A stretch of DNA of 64,000 nt from Actinomyces respiraculi (GCF_014595995.2 NZ_CP063989.1:2480001-2544000); one strand, 5' to 3'. Positions 24,014 to 34,082 are shown, counted from the first letter of the stretch. Numbers and translations are program-made. The notes: generated from the letters alone by a model not told the origin.

Positions 24014-26743
24014 TCAGGCGACGCCGTCGACCGGCGGGAAGGCGATGGCCGCACGCCCTGCCTCGAGCCGCGCGACGGGCACGCGGAACGGGGAGCAGGA
24101 GACGTAGGTCAGGCCCACCCGGTGGAAGAAGTCGATCGACTCCGGGTCGCCGCCGTGCTCGCCACACACGCCGAGCTTGAGTGAGGGCTTGGTGGTGCGG
24201 CTGCGCTCGACGCCGATCTCCACCATGCGTCCCACACCGCGCTCGTCGATCGTTTCGAAGGGGGAGACACCGAAGACGCCCTCGTCAAGGTAGATCTTGA
24301 AGAAGGTGCCCTCGACGTCGTCGCGCGAGAAGCCCCAGGTCGTCTGGGTGAGGTCGTTGGTGCCGAAGGAGAAGAAGTCGGCCTCCTCCGCGATGGTGTC
24401 CGCTGAGACGGCGGCGCGCGGCAGCTCGATCATGCAGCCGATGGGGAAGTCGAGCGTGTAACCCGACTGCTCGCTCACCTCGCGCAGGACCGCCTCGGCC
24501 CTCTCACGGGCGATCTGCAGCTCGCGCACGGAACCGACCAGCGGGATCATGATCTCCGGGCGCGGGTCCCCGCCGGCCCTCAGGCGCTCGACAGCGGCAT
24601 TGGCGATGGCCCTGACCTGCAGCTCGATGAGGCCCGGCATGCTCAGCAGCAGACGCACGCCGCGCAGACCGAGCATGGGGTTGGCCTCGTGCTGGCGGCG
24701 TACGACGGCGAGCAGCTTCTCGTCCGCGGGGTCAGCACCGCCGCTGACGCGGTCGACGGCGATCTTGACGCTCAGCTCGGTGAGGTCCGGCAGGAACTCG
24801 TGCAGCGGCGGGTCGATGAGGCGTACCGTCATCGGCTTGCCGTTCATCGTCTCGAACATCTGGACGAAGTCGTCCTTCTGCAGGGGCAACAGGGCGTCGA
24901 GGGCGGACTCGCGCTCCTCGTCGGAGGCGGCCAGGATGAGGTTCTGGACGAACTGCTTGCGTTCGCCGAGGAACATGTGCTCGGTGCGGCACAGGCCCAC
25001 GCCCTCGGCCCCCCGGTGGATGGCGTGGCGGGCGTCGTCGGGAGTGTCGGCGTTGGCACGAACCTCGAGGCGGCGGACCTTGTCGGCGTGGCGCATGAGA
25101 CGGTCCACGCTGGTGACGAGCTCGCGCGTGTCGACGTCCCCGGCGGTGTCCAGGGCCTCAGCCAGGCCCCGGCGCAGGTAGGTCATGACGGGCGAGTCGG
25201 TGACGGGGACGTCGCCGAGGAAGACCTCACCGGTCTGGCCGTCGATGGCGATGACGTCAGCGGAGGTCAGGACCAGGTCCTCACGTCCGTGCACGCGCAG
25301 GGTGCCGGCCTCGGCGTCGACGTCGAGCTCGTCGGCGCCGACGACGCAGGTCTTACCCATGCCACGGGCGACGACGGCGGCGTGGGAGGTCTTGCCGCCA
25401 CGGGCGGTCAGAACGCCGACGGCGGCCACCATGCCGGGTAGGTCGTCGGGGTTGGTCTCGCGGCGCACGAGGACGACGGACTCACCGGCCTCGGCGCGGG
25501 CGACGGCCTCAGCGTTGTTGAAGGCGATATAGCCGACGGCGGCGCCGGGCGAGGCGGGCATGGCCCGGGTGAGCAGGTCGTGGGCGCGGGCGGAGTGGTC
25601 GGCGTCGAACTGGGGGAACATCAGCTGGTTGAGCTGGTCTCCGGTGACGCGGGTCAAGGCCTCGTCCATGGTGATGAGGCGCTCGTCCACGAGCTGGGTG
25701 GCCACGCGGAAGGCGGCGGCGGCCGTGCGCTTGCCGACGCGCGTCTGCAGGAGCCAGAGCTTGCCGCGCTCGATGGTGAACTCGATGTCGCACAGGTCGC
25801 GGTAGTGGGTCTCGAGCTTGCGCATGGCCGCACGCAGGTCGTCGTAGCTGTTCTTGTCCAGGCGCTCGAGGTCGGCCAGGGACAGGGTGTTGCGGATACC
25901 GGCGACGACGTCCTCACCCTGGGCGTTGACGAGGTAGTCGCCGTAGACGCCGCTGCGGCCGGTGGAGGGGTCGCGGGTGAAGCACACGCCGGTGCCGGAG
26001 GTCTCGCCCATGTTGCCGAAGACCATGGTGCAGATGTTGACCGCGGTGCCCAGGTCGTGGGGGATCTTCTCGCGACGGCGGTAGATGTGGGCGCGCTCGG
26101 TGTTCCAGGAGCGGAAGACGGCCTCGGTGGCCAGGTCGAGCTGGGCGCGCGGGTCCTGGGGGAAGTCGATGCCGGCGTGCTCGAAGACGATGGTCTTGTA
26201 CTCGCCGACCAGCTCGGTGAGGGCGTCGACGTCGAGCTCGTAGTCGAGGGCGACGCCGCGCTCGGCCTTCTTGGCCTCGAGGGCGCGGGAGAAGTGCTCG
26301 CCGTCGACGTCGAGGACGGTCTTGCCGAACATCTGAATGAGGCGGCGGTAGGAGTCCCAGGCGAAGCGGGGGTCGCCGGAGGCCTCGGCCAGGCCGACGA
26401 CGGAGGCGTCGTTGAGGCCGATATTGAGGACGGTCTCCATCATGCCGGGCATGGAGAACTTGGCGCCGGAGCGGACCGAGACGAGCAGCGGGTCGTGGGC
26501 GGCGCCGAGCTCGCGGCCCAGCTCCTCCTCGACCTGGCGCAGGGCAGTGGTGACCTCAACGGCGAGCTCGTCGGGAGCCTGTCCATCCTTGAGGTAGGCA
26601 CGGCAGGCATCCGTGGTGATGGTGAAGCCCGGGGGCACGGGCAGGCCGAGACGGGTCATCTCGGCGAGGTTGGCGCCCTTACCGCCCAGGAGGTCCTTTT
26701 GGTCCTTGTCACCCTCGCTGAATCGGTACACGTACTTGGGCAT
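24014..26743 (-). CDS. ppdK: Pyruvate, phosphate dikinase
   Basis: Interconverts pyruvate + ATP + Pi and PEP + AMP + PPi. ATG 26743 with GGGAAGGGG upstream gives 909 residues, full length. The N-terminal ATP-grasp begins KDLLGGKGANLAEM (about 16-29) and VSVRSGAKFSMPGMM. The phospho-accepting His is in ARGGKTSHAAVVARGMGK (near 455), and the PEP-binding domain ends with the catalytic Cys in GVCGEHGGDPESIDFF (near 830). In anaerobic or facultative actinomycetes the enzyme often works glycolytically with PPi. Single gene flanked by hairpins. Confidence 0.96.
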   Translation of the reverse strand: MPKYVYRFSEGDKDQKDLLGGKGANLAEMTRLGLPVPPGFTITTDACRAYLKDGQAPDELAVEVTTALRQVEEELGRELGAAHDPLLVSVRSGAKFSMPGMMETVLNIGLNDASVVGLAEASGDPRFAWDSYRRLIQMFGKTVLDVDGEHFSRALEAKKAERGVALDYELDVDALTELVGEYKTIVFEHAGIDFPQDPRAQLDLATEAVFRSWNTERAHIYRRREKIPHDLGTAVNICTMVFGNMGETSGTGVCFTRDPSTGRSGVYGDYLVNAQGEDVVAGIRNTLSLADLERLDKNSYDDLRAAMRKLETHYRDLCDIEFTIERGKLWLLQTRVGKRTAAAAFRVATQLVDERLITMDEALTRVTGDQLNQLMFPQFDADHSARAHDLLTRAMPASPGAAVGYIAFNNAEAVARAEAGESVVLVRRETNPDDLPGMVAAVGVLTARGGKTSHAAVVARGMGKTCVVGADELDVDAEAGTLRVHGREDLVLTSADVIAIDGQTGEVFLGDVPVTDSPVMTYLRRGLAEALDTAGDVDTRELVTSVDRLMRHADKVRRLEVRANADTPDDARHAIHRGAEGVGLCRTEHMFLGERKQFVQNLILAASDEERESALDALLPLQKDDFVQMFETMNGKPMTVRLIDPPLHEFLPDLTELSVKIAVDRVSGGADPADEKLLAVVRRQHEANPMLGLRGVRLLLSMPGLIELQVRAIANAAVERLRAGGDPRPEIMIPLVGSVRELQIARERAEAVLREVSEQSGYTLDFPIGCMIELPRAAVSADTIAEEADFFSFGTNDLTQTTWGFSRDDVEGTFFKIYLDEGVFGVSPFETIDERGVGRMVEIGVERSRTTKPSLKLGVCGEHGGDPESIDFFHRVGLTYVSCSPFRVPVARLEAGRAAIAFPPVDGVA

Positions 26744-26961
26744 CGTTGCCCCTTCCCGTTGTTGTGACGTCTTCTGTGATATGGCGCAGGGCACGCGCCC
26801 TGTCTCAGTAGGCACCTTATGTGACAGAGGTCCTAGGACGGAAACCGAGGGGCGGCACAACGCGTAAATCAGTGTCGCCTATGGGCAACAAAGGATACTT
26901 GTGGACCGGGCGGAGCGGCATTCACCCAGCCCACACCACCGCCGTCGGCGCCACAAACGGC

Positions 26962-27008
26962 CCGACCGGCCTGACCCGGACGACACCCGTCCAGGTCAGG
27001 CCGGTCGG
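26962..27008 (-). terminator. clpC terminator
   Basis: A 15-bp perfect inverted repeat, CCGACCGGCCTGACC with GGTCAGGCCGGTCGG, loop 17 nt, ending 17 bp after the clpC stop. Confidence 0.8.
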
Positions 27009-27025
27009 ATACGACGACGCTCCGC

Positions 27026-29590
27026 TCAGGCGGTGGGGTCCCCGGCGGGGGCCGCCTGCACGAAGGACTCCGCCACGGCCTGCTCGGCCTCCTCGCCCGC
27101 GCCGCCCGCGGACAGGGGGTCGGAGCCGACCCTCGAGTCCCAGGGCTCGCCGCGGAAGGTGAACTCGCCCAGCAGCCCCTCGCCCTGGGCGTCCACGACG
27201 ATGCGCTGGCCGCGCTCGATCTCCCCGAAGAGGATCTTCTCGCTCAGGGCGTCCTCGATGTCGCGCTGGATCGCGCGGCGCAGCGGGCGGGCGCCCAGCA
27301 CCGGGTCGAAGCCGCGCTCCGCCAGCAGCTCCTTGGCGGCGTCGGTGAGCTCGATCGTCATCTCCTGCTCCACCAGGCGCTTGTCCAGGCGGGCGATCAT
27401 AAGGTCGACGATCTCGCGCACCTCCTGCTGGGACAGCTGGGGGAAGACGATGAGGTCGTCCACACGGTTGAGGAACTCGGGACGGAACTGAGACTTGAGC
27501 TCACGGTTGACGTGCGCCTTCATCTCCTCGTAGTCCATCGTGCCGCCCACGGTGGACTGGAAGCCCGTCGCCACGGCCTTGCCAATGTCCTTCGAGCCCA
27601 GGTTCGTCGTCATGATGATGACGGTGTTCTTGAAGTCCACGACACGGCCCTGGGCGTCGGACAGGTGGCCGTCCTCCAGGATCTGCAGCAGCGAGTTGAA
27701 GATGTCCGGGTGGGCCTTCTCGACCTCGTCGAACAGCACCACGCTGAAGGGCCGACGACGCACCTTCTCCGTCAGCTGGCCGCCCTCGTCGTAGCCCACG
27801 TAGCCCGGAGGCGCCCCGAACAGGCGCGAGACCGTGTGCTTCTCCGCGAACTCGCTCATGTCGAGCTGGATGAGGGCGCTCTCGTCGTCGAACAGGAACT
27901 CGGCCAGGGCCTTGGCCAGCTCGGTCTTTCCGACGCCGGTGGGGCCGGCGAAGATGAAGGAGCCGCCAGGACGCTTGGGGTCCTTCAGGCCCGCACGGGT
28001 GCGGCGGATCGACTTCGACAGGGCCTGGATCGCCTTGTCCTGGCCGATGACCCGCTTGTGCAGCTCAGCCTCCATGTTCATCAGCTTGGCGGACTCCGCA
28101 GCCGTCAGCTTGACCACCGGGATGCCGGTGGACATCGCCAGCACCTCAGCCACCAGCTCCTCGTTGACCTCGGCGACGGACTCGGCATCACCCGAGCGCC
28201 ACGCCTCCTCCTTCGAGCGGCGCTCCTCGACCAGGCGGTGCTCGTCGTCGCGCAGAGCGGCGGCGCGCTCGAAGTCCTGGTCGTCGATGGCGGCCTCCTT
28301 CTCGCGCTTGACCTCGGCAATGCGGTCGTCGATCTCGCGCAGCTCCGGCGGGGCCGTCATGCGGCGGATGCGCAGGCGCGCACCCGCCTCGTCGATGAGG
28401 TCGATGGCCTTGTCCGGCAGGAAGCGGTCGTTGACGTAGCGGTCAGCGAGCTTGGCGGCCGCCTCGATGGCGTCGTCGGTGATGACCACCCGGTGGAAGG
28501 CCTCGTAGCGGTCGCGCAGACCGTTGAGGATCCCGATGGTCTCCTCGACGGAGGGCTGGTCCACCGTCACCGGCTGGAAGCGGCGCTCCAGGGCGGCGTC
28601 CTTCTCGATCTTGCGGTACTCCTCCAGAGTGGTGGCACCGATGGTCTGCAGCTCACCACGCGCAAGCATCGGCTTAAGGATACTGGCGGCGTCGACGGCG
28701 CCCTCGGCGGCACCCGCACCCACGAGGGTGTGGATCTCGTCGATGAACAGGATGATGTCGCCGCGGGTGCGCACCTCCTTGAGGACCTTCTTCAGGCGCT
28801 CCTCGAAGTCGCCGCGGTAGCGCGAGCCGGCCACGAGCGAGCCCATGTCGAGGGAGTACAGCTGCTTGTCGCGCAGGGTCTCGGGCACGTCGCGGTGGAC
28901 GATGGCCTGGCTCAGGCCCTCGACGACGGCGGTCTTGCCGACGCCCGGCTCCCCGATGAGGACGGGGTTGTTCTTCGTGCGGCGCGAGAGGATCTGCATG
29001 ACGCGCTCCATCTCCTTGTGCCGCCCGATGACTGGATCGAGCTTGCCCTCGCGGGCCGCCGCCGTGAGGTTGCGGCCGAACTGGTCGAGGATGGCCGAGC
29101 CGGTCTGCTTGCTGTCACTGTTGGAGCCGCCGGCCGTGACGGTCTCCTTGGCCTCGTAGCCGGAGAGCATCTGCATGACGGTCTGGCGCACGGCGGACAG
29201 GTCCGCGCCGAGCTTGCTGAGCACCTGGGCGGCCACACCCTCACCCTCGCGCAGCAGGCCGAGCAGGATGTGCTCGGTGCCGATGTAGTTGTGGCCCAGC
29301 TGAAGCGCCTCACGCAGGCTGAGCTCGAGGACCTTCTTGGCTCGCGGGGTGAAGGGGATGTGACCGGTGGGGGCGGACTGGCCCTCACCGATGATCTCGA
29401 CGACCTGGCCGCGCACGGCGTCCAGGGAGATGTCCATCGACTCCAGGGCCTTGGCGGCAACCCCCTCGCCCTCGTGGATGAGGCCGAGAAGGAGGTGCTC
29501 CGTGCCGATGTAGTTGTGGTTGAGCGCGCGCGCCTCGTCCTGGGCAAGGACGACGACGCGGCGGGCGCGGTCGGTAAAGCGTTCGAACAT
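27026..29590 (-). CDS. clpC: ATP-dependent Clp protease ATPase subunit ClpC
   Basis: HSP100 unfoldase feeding the ClpP protease. ATG 29590 lies behind GAGGAGAAAACC and gives 854 residues beginning [20 protein letters not shown], the canonical ClpC start; the longer frame is not used. Two N-domain repeats contain [18 protein letters not shown] and [18 protein letters not shown]. Walker A motifs are GEPGVGKT (D1) and GPTGVGKT (D2); Walker B FIDEIHTL and [12 protein letters not shown] motif ([18 protein letters not shown]) sits in the middle domain. Two candidate regulatory repeats lie upstream. Confidence 0.97.
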   Translation of the reverse strand: MFERFTDRARRVVVLAQDEARALNHNYIGTEHLLLGLIHEGEGVAAKALESMDISLDAVRGQVVEIIGEGQSAPTGHIPFTPRAKKVLELSLREALQLGHNYIGTEHILLGLLREGEGVAAQVLSKLGADLSAVRQTVMQMLSGYEAKETVTAGGSNSDSKQTGSAILDQFGRNLTAAAREGKLDPVIGRHKEMERVMQILSRRTKNNPVLIGEPGVGKTAVVEGLSQAIVHRDVPETLRDKQLYSLDMGSLVAGSRYRGDFEERLKKVLKEVRTRGDIILFIDEIHTLVGAGAAEGAVDAASILKPMLARGELQTIGATTLEEYRKIEKDAALERRFQPVTVDQPSVEETIGILNGLRDRYEAFHRVVITDDAIEAAAKLADRYVNDRFLPDKAIDLIDEAGARLRIRRMTAPPELREIDDRIAEVKREKEAAIDDQDFERAAALRDDEHRLVEERRSKEEAWRSGDAESVAEVNEELVAEVLAMSTGIPVVKLTAAESAKLMNMEAELHKRVIGQDKAIQALSKSIRRTRAGLKDPKRPGGSFIFAGPTGVGKTELAKALAEFLFDDESALIQLDMSEFAEKHTVSRLFGAPPGYVGYDEGGQLTEKVRRRPFSVVLFDEVEKAHPDIFNSLLQILEDGHLSDAQGRVVDFKNTVIIMTTNLGSKDIGKAVATGFQSTVGGTMDYEEMKAHVNRELKSQFRPEFLNRVDDLIVFPQLSQQEVREIVDLMIARLDKRLVEQEMTIELTDAAKELLAERGFDPVLGARPLRRAIQRDIEDALSEKILFGEIERGQRIVVDAQGEGLLGEFTFRGEPWDSRVGSDPLSAGGAGEEAEQAVAESFVQAAPAGDPTA

Positions 29591-29645
29591 CGCGGGTTTT
29601 CTCCTCGGCACGTGCGGTCGGTCGGTGCGTCGGCGGTCACCTGAA

Positions 29646-29670
29646 GGGTCTCGGAGCTGGCTCGAGACCC
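29646..29670. promoter_or_regulatory. 8-bp inverted repeat in the clpC leader
   Basis: GGGTCTCG-N9-CGAGACCC, 56 bp upstream of the clpC start. Could be an operator or a leader hairpin. No regulator is assigned. Confidence 0.4.
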
Positions 29671-29759
29671 CGTAGGGTCGCAGGTCGTGGGCACGTGCTG
29701 GTAAGGCTAACTGCGGCGCGCAGGCGCACATGCCACTGTTCGCAGTGGGCGTGAGCAGA

Positions 29760-29780
29760 GTTGAGCGGACAAGACTCAAG
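29760..29780. promoter_or_regulatory. HAIR-like element upstream of clpC
   Basis: GTTGAGC-N7-ACTCAAG on the + strand matches 12 of 14 positions of the HspR-binding HAIR consensus CTTGAGT-N7-ACTCAAG. It lies 170 bp before clpC and overlaps the last codons of the neighbouring gene. HspR control of clpC is inference. Confidence 0.45.
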
Positions 29781-30423
29781 GTGAAGTCCGACGGCGCAGG
29801 CCGTGAAGCATGCCGTGCGTCATGAGCCGGGCTACCGGCCGGGCGGAGCGCACCATCCTGGCGGCGGCGGGCGTGTGCAGCACGTACCGTTCGCGCACGA
29901 TCAGGCGGCACGTGCCAGACGCCGTCGGGGCGAGGACGAAGGCCCAGGTGAAGTCGAAGTCCATTCCCGAGTCGGCCGGGGCGCTGCCACCCTGGCTGGA
30001 CAGGACGAGGCAGCGCTCGGGCTCCAGGAGGGCGACGGCGAGGCTCAGATCCTCGGCGAGGCACATGCGGTCGCCCTCGGCGAGGTCCTGCCAGGCCGGG
30101 TCGATGGCGTCGGCGTTGACGATGCCCACGCCGGCGAGCCTCTGGAGGACGTCAAAGGTGTAGAAGCCGCCGCGCCCGTAGCCCATCTGGACGAGCCACG
30201 GCCACACGGCGGCGGCCGACGCCGTCAGCATCGTCTCGTGGGTCTCGACGAGAGTGGCGCCCGGAAGGAGGTCGTCGCCGGGCAGAGGCTCGGCGTCGTT
30301 CCCGCGCGGGCGCAGGCGCCCGGCCACGTAGACGACGCCGCCCGCGGTGACGGCAGCGAGGGCAGCAGCGCTCGCGAGGGCGACGAGGAGGCGCCCCACC
30401 CGCGGGCGCGTGCGACGAGTCAC
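29776..30423 (-). CDS. Membrane-anchored SRPBCC-like protein
   Basis: 215 residues from GTG 30423. Residues 10-33 form one transmembrane segment (LLVALASAAALAAVTAGGVV) after an Arg-rich start, so the rest is probably outside. The soluble part has TASAAAVWPWLVQMGYGRGG (about 66-85) and YTFDVLQRLAGVGIVNAD, the pattern of a known actinobacterial SRPBCC-family group, and ends with VRERYVLHTPAA. A lipid or small-molecule-binding cavity is the family expectation; no ligand can be named. Co-directional with clpC and 185 bp upstream of it. Confidence 0.65.
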   Translation of the reverse strand: MTRRTRPRVGRLLVALASAAALAAVTAGGVVYVAGRLRPRGNDAEPLPGDDLLPGATLVETHETMLTASAAAVWPWLVQMGYGRGGFYTFDVLQRLAGVGIVNADAIDPAWQDLAEGDRMCLAEDLSLAVALLEPERCLVLSSQGGSAPADSGMDFDFTWAFVLAPTASGTCRLIVRERYVLHTPAAARMVRSARPVARLMTHGMLHGLRRRTSP

Positions 30424-30460
30424 ACGCCCAGTGTCCTCAGCGCCAGCACCTCACGCAACC

Positions 30461-30524
30461 CGCGAGAACTGGGGTTATTCCTCACGAGAACTGGGGTTGT
30501 CCCCCACGAGAACTGGTGCGCGCA
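30461..30524. repeat. 22-bp tandem repeats
   Basis: CGCGAGAACTGGGGTTATTC (30461), CACGAGAACTGGGGTTGTCC (30483) and CACGAGAACTGG (30505) are three units with a 22-bp period; the third is cut short. They lie in the 385-bp gap 30424-30808. Confidence 0.75.
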
Positions 30525-30613
30525 CTGCCCTCGGTGCCGGCACGTAGCGCGACCGCCCTGGCCCGAGGCTTGCGGGTCGGGGCGCAGGCTCATCGACCTC
30601 GTAGCGATCCACT

Positions 30614-30769
30614 CGATCTCGTTCCCCAGAGATTGATCTCGTAGCCTCAAAGAACGAGATCAACGCGTAACCAACGAGATCAAACGGGAGGGAACGAGGT
30701 CGACGGGAGGGAACGTCGACGCGAGCTCACGGGATCAACGGGAGGGAAGGCCAACGCGAGCACACGAGA
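30614..30769. repeat. Cluster of ACGAGATCAA-type repeats
   Basis: GATCTCGT or its complement ACGAGATC and close variants occur repeatedly (about 30614, 30635, 30654, 30675, 30692, 30762), interspersed with a GGGAGGGAA motif near 30685, 30706 and 30740. TTGATCTCGT (30633-30642) and ACGAGATCAA (30654-30663) form a perfect 10-bp inverted repeat. No coding sequence is seen. It lies just downstream of dtd. Confidence 0.65.
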
Positions 30770-30808
30770 TCAACGCGCCGGCAGCCCTCAGGCCACAGGC
30801 CTCAACCC

Positions 30809-31276
30809 TCAGGCCTCGACGAGGATCGTCACCGGCCCGTCGGCCTCCATGTCAATGAGCATGTGGGCGCCGAAGCGACCCGTCGCCACCTCGATGCCGC
30901 GCTCGCGCAGCCGCTCGGCCACGGCCTCGACGAGGGGTTCCGCGACCTCGCCGGGCGCCGCCCCGTTCCACGACGGGCGCCGTCCCTTGCGCACGTCCGC
31001 GTACAGCGTGAACTGGCTGACCAGCAGCACCGGCGCACCCAGGTCGGACACCGACACCTCCCGGCCCGGCGCACCGCCGTCGTCGCCGGGGCCGTCGAAC
31101 AGCCGTAGCTCGGCGATCTTGCGGGCGATGGTGGCCACCTGCTCGGCTCCGTCGTCGTGCGTGGCACCGACGAGCGCCAGCAGGCCCGGGCGCGTGATCT
31201 CGCCGACGACGACGGGTCCGGCGCCCTCGTCGACACGCACGGCGGCCCGGCTGACCCGCTGCAGGACGGCCCGCAT
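30809..31276 (-). CDS. dtd: D-aminoacyl-tRNA deacylase
   Basis: Removes D-amino acids mischarged on tRNA. 155 residues. The conserved [17 protein letters not shown] (about 89-105) and the cross-subunit GPVTI motif (about 147-151) are intact; the start [16 protein letters not shown] is canonical. The start overlaps the DUF2516 stop by one base (TGATG), so it belongs to a minus-strand operon FABP-like, ygfZ, DUF2516, dtd, an order common in actinobacteria. Confidence 0.95.
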   Translation of the reverse strand: MRAVLQRVSRAAVRVDEGAGPVVVGEITRPGLLALVGATHDDGAEQVATIARKIAELRLFDGPGDDGGAPGREVSVSDLGAPVLLVSQFTLYADVRKGRRPSWNGAAPGEVAEPLVEAVAERLRERGIEVATGRFGAHMLIDMEADGPVTILVEA

Positions 31277-31656
31277 CAGCGGCGCCAGCCAGGGCCCGAG
31301 GACCCCCGACCGCCCCGGCCCTCACCGGGGCGGCGCACCTGGGAGCGCACCCGCACCGGTTTGTAGAAGCTCAGGGCCGGGCGCACGTCGGCCAGGTAGA
31401 CGGCGTTGGCGACCACGCCCAGCAGTCCCAGCATCGAGGCGGCGCCCATGACGATGACGACGGCGAGGCCCACCGCGTTCACGCCAATCCAGAAGCCCTT
31501 CGTGCGCTTGTCCGCCGCCAGGAAGTGCTGCGAGTCTCGCGTCAGGCAGTCCACCAACGCCCACAGCCCCATGAGGGCGGCCGCGACCTGGGCGCCGTAC
31601 CAGATCCAGCGCACGGACTGGGCGACGACAACAGCGACGGATGCGAGAGCAGACAC
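31276..31656 (-). CDS. DUF2516 family membrane protein
   Basis: 126 residues from GTG 31656. Two hydrophobic helices ([34 protein letters not shown]) with a third shorter one ([18 protein letters not shown]), followed by a basic Gly-rich tail. Function unknown; the family is restricted to actinobacteria. Between ygfZ and dtd in the same operon. Confidence 0.85.
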   Translation of the reverse strand: MSALASVAVVVAQSVRWIWYGAQVAAALMGLWALVDCLTRDSQHFLAADKRTKGFWIGVNAVGLAVVIVMGAASMLGLLGVVANAVYLADVRPALSFYKPVRVRSQVRRPGEGRGGRGSSGPGWRR

Positions 31657-31666
31657 GCTACTGACC

Positions 31667-32884
31667 TTATCGTTCCCTGCCGCCCCGGTGAAGGAGCGAC
31701 GTGCGCAGGCCGGCGCCGGGTCGCTCGGCGGGGCTGGCCCCCGCCTTGCCCTCGGGGCTCACCAGCGGCTCCTGCAGGGCGTCCACACGCGCGACCACCT
31801 GGGCATCGCCGTCGGCCCCCTCCTCGCCCTCGGTGACGTCTGTGACGTCTGTGATGTCCACGGTCAGAGGCTGAGTCAGGGGGGTGGCGCGGCGCAGCAG
31901 TGCCAGGGCCATGGGGCCGACGTCGTGGTGGCGCACGACGCTCGTCACCGTCCCCACCGGCCGCTCACCCATTCGCACGACAGCCCCCGGCAGGGGCGCC
32001 TCGCCGGAGAGTCCGTCGAGCTGGAGGGTGGTCAGGCGCCGTGGCGGGCGCCCGAGGTTGAGGGTGCGGGCGATGGTCTCCTGGCCCGGGTAGCAGCCCT
32101 TCGTCAGGTGCACGGCGGTGCGCAGCCAGTCGAGCTCGTGGGGGATCGCGCGCTCGTCCACCTCACGCCCCCACCGGGGCCGACCCGCCTCCACGCGCAG
32201 CGCCTCCCAGGCCAGTGATCCCGCCGGGCGCAGCCCGCTGTCAGTGACGACGGCGCGCACCTGCTCCTCGCCGACGAGCACGAACCCGGCCGCATAGCCC
32301 TCACCGGGGTGGCGGAAGGGGTGCTCCGGCGAGCCCAGGCCGACGTCGTAGGCGGTGCCGCCGTCGACGACGCCCGGCCACGGGTCCCTCCAGCGTCCCA
32401 GCAGGCAGCCGCCTTCACGGGCCGCACCGGCCAGGACGTCCACAGCCCGCCCCATGGCGCCCAGGGCGTGGACGTCGTCGCGCATGGCGACCTCGACGCG
32501 CAGCATGAAGCGCATCGAGTCGAGAAAGCCCGCGAGCATGGGGCCGCGGCCAGTCTCGGTGACGAGCCAGAGGGTCTGGCCGTCGTCGAGGGCGGCCAGC
32601 GCGTGAGTGATGCGGCCCTGGGCGTCGAGCAGCAGGGTCTCGGCCCCGCCGTCGTCGGGTGCGAGGGAACGCAGGTCCTGAGAGCCCAGGGTGGTGAGCC
32701 AGGTGAGACGGTCGGGGCCGGTAACGGTGACGACGTCGCGGGCAAGCGCGGTCACAGCGGCGCCCTCGGCCAGCAGCGCCTGCTCGCGCAGGGGGCTGCC
32801 GTAGTGGGCGGGGACGGGGGCGTCGAGGTCGCCGTCGGGGCCGGCCTGGGCGGCGTCGAGGTCAAGCAGGGGGCTACGGCGCAT
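31667..32884 (-). CDS. ygfZ: YgfZ-type folate-binding protein (GcvT-like, Fe-S repair)
   Basis: 405 residues. The family signature KGCYPGQETIAR lies at about 264-275, with the redox-active Cys266-type residue present. The N-terminal GcvT-like fold includes VTVTGPDRLTWLTTLGSQ. YgfZ uses tetrahydrofolate to maintain certain Fe-S enzymes. The start overlaps the stop of the FABP-like gene as TGATG. The C-terminal ~60 residues after the barrel are acidic and then basic and look disordered. Confidence 0.92.
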   Translation of the reverse strand: MRRSPLLDLDAAQAGPDGDLDAPVPAHYGSPLREQALLAEGAAVTALARDVVTVTGPDRLTWLTTLGSQDLRSLAPDDGGAETLLLDAQGRITHALAALDDGQTLWLVTETGRGPMLAGFLDSMRFMLRVEVAMRDDVHALGAMGRAVDVLAGAAREGGCLLGRWRDPWPGVVDGGTAYDVGLGSPEHPFRHPGEGYAAGFVLVGEEQVRAVVTDSGLRPAGSLAWEALRVEAGRPRWGREVDERAIPHELDWLRTAVHLTKGCYPGQETIARTLNLGRPPRRLTTLQLDGLSGEAPLPGAVVRMGERPVGTVTSVVRHHDVGPMALALLRRATPLTQPLTVDITDVTDVTEGEEGADGDAQVVARVDALQEPLVSPEGKAGASPAERPGAGLRTSLLHRGGRER

Positions 32885-33687
32885 CAGGCGGAGGCGTCCT
32901 CGTCGTCGACGGCACCGGGGGTGTCGTCGGTGCGGATGGCGGGGCGGGCCGTCTCGTTGTCAGCGGACCGGGTGGCCTCGCCGTCGGACCGGGTGGTCTC
33001 GCCAGCGGACCGGGTGGCGGCGCGGGCGGCCTCATCGGCGGCGATGGCCGCTCGCAGGGCCGAGCCGGGCTGGTTCTCCGGTGCGTCGGGGTCCTCGACC
33101 CGTCCCAGGCGGCCGGAGGCGTAGGTGTCCATCTCCTTCTTGCCGAAGGCGGCCATGTCCTGGGTCCACATGAGGTCGCCGCTCACGAGGCCGAACATGC
33201 GGTTCATCTGGGTGACCTCGGCGCTCGTGCGGGTGCGGCCGACGGCCTGGGTGCCGATCTGCGCGCGCGGGCCCTGGATCCAGCCCTCCCAGACCGCGAC
33301 CTGGCCGGCCGGGTCAGCTGAGATGAGCTCAAGGCGGGTGATGGGGGTGGTGGTGTCGGCGTCGTCGGCGTCGGGCTCCTCCTGGCCGACGGGGCGCCAG
33401 TAGGCGGTCTCCGTGGACCAGATCTGGGCGGGGGTCAGGCGGGCGGCACCTTCGAGGCCGGGCATCTCGAAGTCGAGGTCCTGTGAGCGGGTGGCGTCGA
33501 CCGTCCAGGTGGTCGTGACCTGACGCAGGTAGGGCCCGCCGTCGTGGTCGAAGACCATCTCCTGGTAGACCGCCTGCTGCGGGACCTGCTCGCCGTAGGT
33601 GAGGATGCCGTAGCCGCGCCACGTGCCCACGAGCCAGGCGAGCGGGTAGACCTCGGGGGCCAGGTCGTCAGGAAGGGAGAATGCCAT
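32884..33687 (-). CDS. FABP/nitrobindin-like beta-barrel protein (DUF1794)
   Basis: 267 residues. The N-terminal 175 residues form a lipocalin-like barrel with the signature LVGTWRGYGIL (about 19-29) and a His/Arg-containing core; actinobacterial homologues (nitrobindin) can bind heme and react with peroxynitrite. The heme-ligand His of that family was not confirmed by eye. The last ~80 residues are repetitive and disordered (ATRSAGETTRSDGEATRS). First gene of the operon through ygfZ, DUF2516 and dtd. Confidence 0.85.
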   Translation of the reverse strand: MAFSLPDDLAPEVYPLAWLVGTWRGYGILTYGEQVPQQAVYQEMVFDHDGGPYLRQVTTTWTVDATRSQDLDFEMPGLEGAARLTPAQIWSTETAYWRPVGQEEPDADDADTTTPITRLELISADPAGQVAVWEGWIQGPRAQIGTQAVGRTRTSAEVTQMNRMFGLVSGDLMWTQDMAAFGKKEMDTYASGRLGRVEDPDAPENQPGSALRAAIAADEAARAATRSAGETTRSDGEATRSADNETARPAIRTDDTPGAVDDEDASA

Positions 33688-33778
33688 GGCCGCAGGGTAC
33701 GTGTCGTGCGGCGACGACGCCGTGACCCGCCTCTCCCCCGCTCGACCTCCTCGCCCCGCTCCCGAGATCCTCGCTCTG

Positions 33779-33811
33779 CGTTCGAACGTACGGTCAATCG
33801 CCGTTCGATCG
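33779..33811. promoter_or_regulatory. Pair of CGTTCGAACG-type palindromes in the FABP operon upstream region
   Basis: CGTTCGAACG (33779-33788) is a perfect palindrome; CGTTCGATCG (33802-33811) is one base off. Spacing is 23 bp centre to centre. They lie about 95-125 bp before the FABP-like start. The remaining gap 33812-34082 holds nothing else that I recognise. Confidence 0.4.
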
Positions 33812-34082
33812 CAAACCGAGGAGTTGGGTGGGGGACGTCGGGCCGGAGAGCGCCAGCGGCGCGTCGGCCGCTCGAGGCGGCATGAGTTGGAGCCCGGGGC
33901 CCGTCACGGCCCGACGCCGCCATCAAGGGTACAGGGTGACGACGGCGGACCCTAGTCCCCCAGACCGGGCACCGGTGGTCGGGACACATGCGGCCATGGC
34001 ACCGACGGGCCCCGGCCCGTGGGCCACACACCAATGCACACGGACCACCTGCGCGCCGCCGTCGGCGCACCGGACCCGGCGC

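Noticed and set aside
27512..29644. 710-aa plus-strand ORF
   Set aside because: Antisense shadow of clpC, typical of high-G+C codon bias.
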